Shown here one piece after another: positions 25,344-32,360 of a stretch of DNA of 32,360 nt. This DNA comes from CAJQQK01 sp963696075 (lineage in GTDB: Bacteria > Pseudomonadota > Alphaproteobacteria > Rhizobiales > Hyphomicrobiaceae): the NCBI GenBank assembly GCA_963696075.1, contig CAVOJD010000022.1:1-32360 (forward strand), in the 5' to 3' direction. The translations under genes were made by a program, and so were the position numbers. The first letter of the stretch is position 1, and every line of letters begins with the position of its first letter. The notes beneath the pieces were generated by a model. The model did no database searches. It saw only the letters and a list, made by a program, of their open reading frames with translations, and was not told the DNA's origin.

Positions 25344-25861
25344 TTGCGCCTCGTCCCCGTCCAGCCACGTCCGACCCAGAATACTCCGGCGACTGCGACG
25401 GGGGTAGGACGAAGGCCGCCTTGCCTGCCCATTCGGCCCATACCGCTTACGGATCGGGGTCGGGCGTGAAGCCGAGGTCTGAGTTTGGGCGAAGCAACCT
25501 GATTCTCGGACACAGTTGGCCCGGCCATAACGTGTGCGAAGATGCTTTGAGACTGACCCAGTCGCACACGTGTCAAGGCACGGCGGGGCCGATAGTTTTG
25601 CAAATCCATACAATTGTCACTGAATCTGCACGGTAGTTAGGCTTAAACGGATCCAGGTCGTCTCGCGGACCTGGCGCATTCACGCCGAAATTCTCAATCT
25701 CCGGCCAACCCAGCGCAATGGACGTTCTGCTGCTCATCGGCCAGAAGAACGCAAAGCAATCCAAATGCATGCCTTTCCACGCAGTCCTGGCATCTCTCAT
25801 CGAGCACGGGTTCGTTAGCCCTCGATCTAAGGCTATTCGATCGCTATCATGAAGGCAGACC
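25344..25861. other. gene-free stretch
   Basis: About 520 bp between the divergent pentapeptide and zinc-ribbon genes. Open frames exist but none has a start, RBS or family feature; promoters of both neighbours are expected here. Confidence 0.4.
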
Positions 25862-26116
25862 ATGCCAGACATAACGAAGCCCGTTACCCTCGCCGACCTT
25901 GAACGCGCCGGCAAACTCGCCTGGGTTTACTGCAACGCATGCGGTCGTGAGCGCGATGTTCAGCCGGGTGACCTCGGCCAGCCTCTCGACACGCCCGTAC
26001 CTGAGGCCGGCAAGAGGCTCGTCTGTTCAGCCTGCGGTGAACGCAAGGTCACCGTCCGGCCAGAACTCTATCCGGGTGGTGTCGAGGCCATGCGCAGAAG
26101 GCACCGGAAGACCTGA
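25862..26116 (+). CDS. small zinc-ribbon protein
   Basis: 84 aa from ATG 25862 with AAGG 8-9 nt upstream. Two knuckles, CNACG (C24, C27) and CSACG (C55, C58), frame a proline-rich loop and form a zinc ribbon. An N-terminal helix (LADLERAGK) precedes it and a basic tail (AMRRRHRKT) follows. Similar small proteins occur widely in alphaproteobacteria. The fold suggests binding of nucleic acid or protein; no specific role can be assigned. Confidence 0.8.
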   Translation: MPDITKPVTLADLERAGKLAWVYCNACGRERDVQPGDLGQPLDTPVPEAGKRLVCSACGERKVTVRPELYPGGVEAMRRRHRKT

Positions 26117-26220
26117 GCACCAATAGACGTTTCGATCTGGGCGACCTTCTCCGGTTGGCAGAAGGTGTTTCTCGTCCCTGATGATTTCTCTCACCTCGCT
26201 CAGCGCACATACTCATCGCT

Positions 26221-26279
26221 GCCTATCCGACCCCCAGATAGGCCAGCGAGGTATCCCGTCGCGTTCGCGCGACGGGATA
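26221..26279. terminator. two adjacent hairpins, the second perfect with a UUCG loop
   Basis: Hairpin 1: GCCTATC / GATAGGC (26221-26227 with 26237-26243). Hairpin 2: TATCCCGTCGCG, loop TTCG, CGCGACGGGATA (26252-26279), 12 perfect base pairs. On the plus strand TTTC follows, a weak T-tract. Lying between the zinc-ribbon gene and the end of the leftward hsdS gene, they may terminate both transcripts. The rest of 26117-26489 shows no convincing gene. Confidence 0.65.
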
Positions 26280-26620
26280 TTTCATATTGACGGCCCAGAT
26301 CCCGAAAGCACCGCCGAACGGTGGCTGGACTGGCTGCCGCTCTCGGATCATATGGTGCCAGGCAGCGCCGATACGAATGTCATTTTTCGGTTCACGCATG
26401 TAGCGCAAACCTATGGATTTGTAGTGCCAGGTTTTGCGCTTTATCCCATCACGGAACGGCACAATGGGTCGTGCCGCTTTGGATGATGGTCATGCTGCGA
26501 CCTCGTGGGCGTCGGTGGCGGGCGCGAGGGCCTGGTGCAGTAGCGCTTCGAGAAGGCGCTGGCGGGTGGTGTCGGCGTTCGTGAGGGCGGCCTCAAGCCG
26601 GTCGCAGAGGGCCATGAGGG

Positions 26621-26664
26621 CATCGACCTTCGCGACGATGCGGTGTTGTTCGGCGAGGGGAGGG
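26621..26664. repeat. direct repeat A, copy 1 (hsdS spacer region)
   Basis: About 43 bp starting CATCGACCTTCGCGACG are nearly identical to 27422-27464. They encode the EQHRIVAKVD helix after each TRD. Confidence 0.85.
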
Positions 26665-27173
26665 AGGGACAACAAATCCGGTGACGTCTTCCCTTGATAT
26701 CGACGATGAGGCTGCGAGCCACCGTTGCTGCACGGGGTCAACCGGTCGGGGAAGTGAGGCGAGTTGATCCAAAGGAATAGCGCCATAAGCTGTCGGCTGA
26801 TGGCAACCTCAGCAATGTAAGATCGTGGACTTGCCGACACCCGACCTTTACAGTGAGCAATAATTGACCGTGTGTCGCCACTGCCTTCCGCACCAGTGCA
26901 ACGATGACGGACGATGAGCGCCGAAATCGGAAGGCCCCGTGATGTAAGGAATTCCGGCAGCGGGCTCGTCGCTGTATTCCGGCGGCTGTAAGTGCTGGCC
27001 TGAGATCAAATCTCCAGTGCCCGAGGCGCGCCCAAATCCATCCAGACGGGAGAGCAAATGGCAATTCGTCATCATTGATAGCGAGTAGCGGTTTGGGCTT
27101 CCTGATCTGCCTTGCCTGGACCAACCTCGCCTTCTCCGCCCAATCCCTTAACAACTCCGACCGGCTCATCATT

Positions 27174-27227
27174 CGCATCCTGCGCCACCAGCTTCCCCCG
27201 TACCGCGAGGTTCAGGATGGTCTGGCG
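27174..27227. repeat. direct repeat B, copy 1 (hsdS conserved region)
   Basis: 54 bp identical to 28031-28084 except one T/C difference. Encodes LRQTILNLAVRGKLVAQDA before each TRD. Confidence 0.85.
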
Positions 27228-27421
27228 GAGTTGCTTGATCTGGTCGGGGCGAGTGGTGAGGGCGGGGAGGGCGTCGAGGGCGAAGCGGGCGTGGGCGCGG
27301 AAGGTCTCGGCGTCGGTGTCGGGCGCGGTCAGGCGGGCGAGGCTGGCGGCGGTCAGTCGGTCGCGGGTGGCCTCGCGCACGGTGCGGGCCGCCTCCAACC
27401 GGTCCAGCAGCGCCATCAACT

Positions 27422-27464
27422 CATCGACCTTCGCGACGATGCGGTGCTGTTCGGCGAGGGGAGG
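27422..27464. repeat. direct repeat A, copy 2
   Basis: Partner of 26621-26664; one clear mismatch in the shared 43 bp. Both lie in the same orientation on either side of TRD2. Confidence 0.85.
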
Positions 27465-28030
27465 AGAGGGGGAATCAGCGAACGATGTCCAGCGAGCGAA
27501 CGGTTCTTCTGACGCGAAAGCCGTTGCAGCGGCCTCTTCCTGCTTGAACATCGATCGCGCTTTCCGAGTAGCGCCAGCGCATCGACATTAATGTGATTGG
27601 ACGGTCGAATGATGGCGATGTGCTCTGACACAACGGCGGCGCTGCTCCGAACCGGAACCGGAATGCCAAACGATCCGACAAGTGGGTGAGCAAGATCAGC
27701 AAAACGCGGCTTCCGAATATCGTCGGGTGCGTCGAATACTCTGAGGAACACTGCGCTCCGAAGTTGTACCGAATGACTTTTGTCGACGTCCTCAATTAAA
27801 GGAACGGAATTCCGCGATCTGCTCTCGGCGGCGGTTGATGGTCCCGTCAGTGATGCGATCAGAGAGCTCATCAACGCGCGCCCACGCCCAACCCTTTGGC
27901 GCGAGGATCGGCCAAGTCGGATCGTCTGTGAAAGGCCTTTGGAGCTGCGGATCGCCTTCAGCGGCCTTCGAACCAGCCGCGCTTTCTCCACAGCGATCCG
28001 CTTCAACAACTCCGACGCCGGCTCGTCGCT

Positions 28031-28084
28031 CGCATCCTGCGCCACCAGCTTCCCCCGCACCGCGAGGTTCAGGATGGTCTGGCG
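28031..28084. repeat. direct repeat B, copy 2
   Basis: Partner of 27174-27227, flanking TRD1. Together with repeat A these give homologous sites for exchanging or deleting a TRD. Confidence 0.85.
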
Positions 28085-28149
28085 CAGGCGTGCGACAGCA
28101 TCCGGGGCGTCGGCCGCATGATCATAGAGGGCCAAGAGCTGCTCGGCAT

Positions 28150-29598
28150 TCATCGCGCCAGCGCCTCCGACAGGATCGCCTTGAGGTCGTTGCGCAGCGC
28201 CACCACTTCGGCCTCGGCGTTGGTCAGGTCCTCAAGCAGCGTTTCTGGATCGCCGTGGTCCTCCGCGACCGTGTGCGGGTTCTTGATGTCGAGGTTATAG
28301 CCGCGCGCCTTGATGTCCTCGGCGCTGACCTTCCAGGCGCGCTCGTTCTCCGTGCGGCCTTTCCGTTCGGCCCCGCCCCACCATGCGGCGCAGTCGGCCA
28401 GATGCTCCAACCGGATGGGCCGGGTCATCGAGTAGGCCTTCTGGCCCTCCGGCACGCGGTGCTCCCAGAACCAGATGTCCTCAGTCGGTGCGCCTTTCTC
28501 GAAGAACAGCAGGTTGGTGCCGATCGAGGCATAGGGGCGGAAGACCGAGTTCGGCAGGCGCACGATGGTGTGCAGGTTGCACTCCTCCATGAGGTGTTCC
28601 TTGAGCCGCGTCTTGACGCCTTCGCCGAACAACGAACCATCCGGCAGGACCACGGCGGCGCGGCCTCCTGGTTTCAGCAGGCGAATGATGAGCGCGAGGA
28701 ACAGGTCGGCGGTTTCGCGGGTGCGGAAGTGCTGCGGAAAGTTCGTCTCGATGCCGTCCTCCTCGCGCCCGCCGAACGGCGGGTTGGTGAGGATGACATC
28801 GACGCGCTCCTTCTGCTCCCAGGAGATGTAGGGCCGGGCGAGCGTATTGTCGTGGCGCACGAAGCTCGGATCTTCGACGCCGTGCAGCAGCATGTTGGTG
28901 ACGCTGAGCATGTGCGGCAGCGCCTTCTTCTCGACCGCGCGCAGCGACGCCTGCATGAGGGCCTCGTCCTCTGGGCGCTTCACAGCATTCTCCCGCATAT
29001 GGCGCATGGCACAGGTCAAGAAGCCGCCGGTGCCGCAGGCCGGGTCGAATAGTGTTTCGCCTGGTTTCGGATCGATCATCTGGACCATAAATGAGGTCAC
29101 GGCGCGCGGCGTGTAGTACTCGCCTGCATTGCCGGCTGATTGCAGGTCGTTGAGGATCTGCTCGTAGATGTCGCCGAAGTGCTGGCGCTCGGACAGGTTG
29201 TTGAAGTCGATGCCATTGATCCGGTTGACCACCTGCCGCATCAACTGGCCGGACTTCATGTAGTTATAGGCGTCTTCGAATACGTCGCGAACGGTGCGAG
29301 CCCGCGGCGTGGCCGGCGCGAGATGCTTGAGGGTCGCAAAAAGGTCGTCGTTGACGAAATCCATCAACTCGTCGCCGGTGATGCCTTCCGGGTCAGCAGC
29401 CCAGTTGCGCCATTGCAGGCGGTGAGGGATCGGCGATACGTAGTCGTCCTTCAGGAGTTCGAGTTCCTGGTCCTGGTCGTCGATGATCTTGAGGAAGAAC
29501 ACCCAGCAAAGCTGACTGATCCGTTGGGCGTCACCATCGACGCCGACGTCCTGGCGCATGATGTCCTGGATGGATTTCACGGTTGTGCGAACGGACAT
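28150..29598 (-). CDS. hsdM: type I restriction-modification DNA methyltransferase subunit
   Basis: N6-adenine methyltransferase subunit of a type I system; works with HsdS to methylate and with HsdR to cut. 482 aa, full length, uninterrupted. An N-terminal HsdM helical domain (VKSIQDIMRQDVGVDGDAQR) is followed by the SAM-binding motif I DPACGTGGF (185-193) and the catalytic motif NPPF (272-275, in ILTNPPFGG). PDGSLFGEG, then LHTIVRLPNSVFRPYA and the C-terminal helices that contact HsdS follow. ATG 29598 starts 2 nt after the hsdR stop; its own stop overlaps the hsdS ATG. It is the only intact gene of the three, so without a working HsdS it should be inactive or rely on another HsdS elsewhere. 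Confidence 0.96.
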   Translation of the reverse strand: MSVRTTVKSIQDIMRQDVGVDGDAQRISQLCWVFFLKIIDDQDQELELLKDDYVSPIPHRLQWRNWAADPEGITGDELMDFVNDDLFATLKHLAPATPRARTVRDVFEDAYNYMKSGQLMRQVVNRINGIDFNNLSERQHFGDIYEQILNDLQSAGNAGEYYTPRAVTSFMVQMIDPKPGETLFDPACGTGGFLTCAMRHMRENAVKRPEDEALMQASLRAVEKKALPHMLSVTNMLLHGVEDPSFVRHDNTLARPYISWEQKERVDVILTNPPFGGREEDGIETNFPQHFRTRETADLFLALIIRLLKPGGRAAVVLPDGSLFGEGVKTRLKEHLMEECNLHTIVRLPNSVFRPYASIGTNLLFFEKGAPTEDIWFWEHRVPEGQKAYSMTRPIRLEHLADCAAWWGGAERKGRTENERAWKVSAEDIKARGYNLDIKNPHTVAEDHGDPETLLEDLTNAEAEVVALRNDLKAILSEALAR

Positions 29599-29600
29599 GG

Positions 29601-32062
29601 TCAGGTGAGTTCCTCATAGAGTGATGACTGCATCTCACGGACGGCGGTCTCGAAGCCGTCGCGTCCGCCGAAGACTTTGACGAGTTCGATGGGTGTGCCC
29701 AGCGCGGAGAAGGGCGCGATCTTGAGCATCGTTGGATCGTCGAGTTTGAGGACGCCCTCGTCGGCGTACTTGGTCAATAGCGCATCGAGGACGGCGCGGG
29801 CCTCGTCGCCATACTTGGCGAAGGCATTTCTCTTGCGGACGTTTTCAGCGCGCTCGCGGCGGGTGAGCGGTTTCTGGTCGAAAGCGATGTGGCAGACGAG
29901 GTCGAAGGGATCGAGATCCTTGCCAAGTTCGTCGCCGATGCTGTCCAGCGGTAGGCCGCTTGCCGCGATCTCGTCGAGGATTGCCTGTTTGCGCTCAGCC
30001 GTCTTCCATTTGAGCAGGAACTCATCGAGCGTCGAGAAACGGCGCTTCAATTCCTTCTTCGTGAAGTCGCGTAGCGACTCGGTAACGAGCTTGCCGTTCT
30101 CGTCGAGGTACTCGATGCGTTCTGCAACGATGGTTGCGTTGACGCCATCAACATAGACTTTCTTTCGTTTCTCGTTGGTATCCGGCGGCAGGGGAACGTC
30201 CGGCGGCACATCGACGATGACTTCGTCATCGCCGGGCGTGTCTGGAAGCGGTTCGCCGTCTTCATCAGTTGGTGGCGCATCGGGCGGATCGATGGTGTCG
30301 TCGCCTTGCGGTTCGTAAATTTGAACCGGTTCGCCGTCGAAGTCGGGGTCGGCGAAATGGCTGGTTGCGCCGCGAAAATCGATCAGGGTGAAGTAGTACT
30401 TGTGGGTGTCCTCGTGGACGCGGGTGCCGCGCCCGACGATCTGCTTGAACTCGGTCATCGAGCCGACTTCGCGGTCGAGAACGATCAGCCGACACGTTTG
30501 CGCATCGACCCCGGTTGATGAGCAGGCGGGACGTCGTGACCAGAACCGGGTATCGGGATTCCGGATCGATGAAATTGCCGATCTGAGCCTGGCCTTCCGT
30601 GTCGCTGCCCGTGATGCGCATGACGTACCGCGCGTTCTCGGCGACGAGGTCGGCGTTCACGTTGATGAGGGCCTGCCGCATACGGGCGGCGTGCTCCTGA
30701 TCGACACAAAATACGATTGTTTTTTGATATCGATCGCCCTGCTCTCTCAAGAATTGGGACACCTTCTGGGCGACCAACTGGGTGCGGTCGTCGAGGACCA
30801 GCGTCCGATCGAAGTCTTTCGTATTGTAAATTCGGTCCTCGACCTCTTCGCCGTCGCGGTCGAGTTGCCCCTTTTCGGGCCGGTAGCCCTGAACATCGCG
30901 GTCGATATGAACCTTCACGACCTTGTAGGGAGCCAAGAAGCCGTCGCGGATGCCTTCCTTGAGCGAGTACGAGAACACCGGGTCGCCGAAATACTCGATG
31001 TTTGAAACGTATTCGGTCTCCTTTGGGGTTGCCGTCAGGCCGATCTGGGTCGCAGAAGCAAAGTAGTCGAGTATTTCGCGCCAGGCCGAATCCTCAGCCG
31101 CGCTGCCGCGATGGCATTCATCGATGACGATGAGATCGAAGAAGTCGGGAGAGAATTCTCGGAATAGCTTCTGGCGCTCGTCGGGGCCGGTGATCGCTTG
31201 GTAAAGACCCAGATAAATTTCGTAGGCGGTGTCAATGCGGCGCTGTTTATCGACGGCGAGCGGCAGATCGACTTCTGTTCCGTCTGCTTTTTCGATCGTT
31301 TTGGACCGAGTGGACAGCTTGGCCATTGCCCCGCCAAAAGGGCGGAAGTCGTTGACCATCGTTTGGTCGATGAGGACGTTTCGGTCGGCGAGGAAAAGAA
31401 TGCGCTTTTTGCGCCGTGCCTTCCAAAGCCGCCAGATGATCTGGAAGGCCGTGTAGGTCTTGCCCGTGCCGGTGGCCATGACCAACAGGAGGCGGTCCTG
31501 GCCTTTGGCGATGGCCTCGATCGTGGCGTTGATGGCATTGACCTGATAATAGCGTGGGGCTTTTCCGCTGCCGTCGTCGAAATACTCCTGAACGACGATC
31601 TCTTCGGCTTCCGGCGTCAAACCCTTCCACGCACAATATCGACCTCCATAGCTCAGCCGGCGATGGGAAGGCGTCGAGCGCAACGCCGGCCTCACGCGGA
31701 TTGCTGGTGCCGGTGCGATCATGAAAAAGGAACCCGTCACCGTTTGACGAAAACACGAAGGGGATGTTCAGCGTTTCGGCGTAGTCGAGCGCCTGTTGCA
31801 TGCCATCGCCGACGCTGTGTGTGTTGTCTTTGGCCTCGACGATCGCGATTGGGATGTTGGGTTTGTAGTAGAGAATGTAGTCCGCCCGCTTGGCTTTGCC
31901 GCGCGTCACCAGTTTGCCGCGCACGATGATGCGACCCTTCGTGAAGCTTACCTCCTCGCGGATTTGCAGCATCTCGTCCCAGCCCGCCGTGCGCAGTGCG
32001 GGCGTGATGAACTTGGTGCAGATGTCGCGTTCGGAGAGGCTTTGCTTGTCCATGTCAGTCAC
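29601..32062 (-). pseudogene. hsdR: type I restriction endonuclease/translocase subunit, two frameshifts
   Basis: HsdR cuts unmethylated DNA after ATP-driven translocation. Frame 1 (GTG 32062 or ATG 32053) carries the nuclease domain: ADYILYYKPNIPIAIVEAKD (D...EAK). Near 31648 reading shifts to frame 2. This holds YCAWKGL, motif I MATGTGKTYTA, the DECH box (VIDECHRGS), LTATPKETEY and up to LVTTSRLL. Near 30520 it shifts again to GVDAQTCRLIVLDREVGSM, QIVGRGTRVHEDTHKYYFTL (motif VI) and the C-terminal helical domain to TGA 29601. Each break is mended by dropping one base, so both are +1 insertions. Total ~820 aa would be normal. An AGGAG lies 12 nt before ATG 32053. Confidence 0.9.
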
Positions 32063-32360
32063 CGGCTCCTGTTCGCTATGGCGCTTCCAGACAGTCTATT
32101 TAGAATTTGTCGGGCGTCCGCGCGATCACGAGCGGGGGACAGCCGCCCGGCTGGCTCGAACCGGTGGTCGCCTATCTGTCGGGAGGGGCTTTGCGTGTGC
32201 AGACATGCAAGCGTGATGACACAATGGCCACGTGTACAGAAGTCAATTTTGCTTCTTCGCGCGGCGATCCACAACGGACGTGCCTAGGGTAATCACTAGG
32301 GTGCCGATTAGACGCTCGCCATAAATGTCAGTTTAATCAATGGTTATGTAGTTATCATGG
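32063..32360. other. region upstream of hsdR, end of window
   Basis: No gene recognised. The last ~60 bp are AT-rich (GTTTAATCAATGGTTATG), so a promoter for the leftward hsd operon or an unseen neighbour is possible. Confidence 0.35.

Larger units (their letters stand above)
26490..28153 (-). pseudogene. hsdS: type I restriction-modification specificity subunit, multiply frameshifted
   Basis: HsdS chooses the DNA target of a type I system through two target-recognition domains (TRDs) separated by conserved helices. Pieces found in order: conserved LRQTILNLAVRGKLVAQD (from ATG 28153), TRD1 opening GWAWARVDELSDRITDG (~27890), TRD1 remainder, the first spacer PPLAEQHRIVAKVDELMALL, and a second LRQTILNLAVRGKLVAQD (~27210). 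Then come ELPFALPSGWIWARLG (~27040), TRD2 with PPEYSDEPAAGIPYITGPSD, and the second PPLAEQHRIVAKVDALMAL to TGA 26490. They lie in shifting frames, with at least five indels; one near 27165 is a 2-nt loss relative to the other repeat copy. ATG overlaps the hsdM stop (ATGA). Confidence 0.88.

Noticed and set aside
24240..25469. Long rightward open frame (~409 codons) with LEHRVFEPS-type repeats
   Set aside because: Antisense shadow of the pentapeptide-repeat gene. The repeats and open frame arise from the 33-bp units read backwards; no start, RBS or family feature.
26223..26462. Possible 79-codon leftward gene after hsdS
   Set aside because: Starts at a GTG without an RBS and spans two strong hairpins; no recognisable domain.
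27835..29052. Rightward frame of ~405 codons across hsdS-hsdM
   Set aside because: Antisense to the intact, motif-bearing hsdM; composition is that of a GC-rich shadow frame.

Overview
The window is GC-rich DNA from a proteobacterium, most likely an alphaproteobacterium (Rhizobiales/Hyphomicrobiales type). The evidence is the fused TRAP permease, the hydantoinase/LLM/CobW gene set, the short tRNA-Arg(ACG) 3' end and the tightly packed ATGA-coupled operons. The species cannot be named from this sequence.

Left third (1-8531): a fused TRAP transporter permease (+) is followed, after a gene-free 0.4 kb stretch with inverted repeats, by a leftward three-gene cassette: a ParA-type ATPase, a ribbon-helix-helix protein and a membrane/coiled-coil protein with a putative C-terminal winged helix. 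An array of four 18-19 bp-spaced TGCGTTACA-like iterons sits upstream, with one inverted half-site inside the predicted promoter. Next comes a leftward operon: LLM flavin-dependent oxidoreductase, dihydropyrimidinase/hydantoinase-like amidohydrolase, an 87-aa unknown protein, and a CobW-type metallochaperone GTPase. This looks like a catabolic or uptake locus for a cyclic amide or pyrimidine-like compound, with a metal supplier.

Middle (9127-14930): remains of a small integrative element. A 45-nt tRNA-Arg 3' fragment (attachment site) precedes a tyrosine integrase with a 1-nt frameshift. Then come two small unknown proteins, an AlpA-type regulator that is also out of frame, a DUF3987 replication-type protein, a cargo protein and a small HTH protein. 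A strong terminator hairpin and unusual G-run/C-run repeats lie within it. Its right side abuts a truncated nucleoside deaminase gene coupled to upp (uracil phosphoribosyltransferase).

15.1-21.7 kb: a housekeeping-like region with upp, a tail-anchored small protein, two transglutaminase-like genes in tandem (the first frameshifted), a 40-aa membrane peptide, a secreted c-type cytochrome, an SLC13/DASS anion transporter and a secreted protein of unknown function.

21.9-32.1 kb: an accessory and decaying region. It holds small unknown genes, a frameshifted DUF5681-like gene, a glycerophosphodiesterase C-terminal remnant, a pentapeptide-repeat membrane protein with a premature amber codon, a zinc-ribbon protein, and a leftward hsdR-hsdM-hsdS type I restriction-modification operon. 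In that operon only hsdM reads through intact: hsdR has two frameshifts and hsdS at least five.

The recurrent theme is disruption by 1-2 nt indels. Either the mobile and accessory genes are decaying or the sequence has a high indel error rate; this must be settled before any gene here is called dead. The best candidate for an undescribed system is the ParA/RHH/membrane-coiled-coil cassette with its iteron array.
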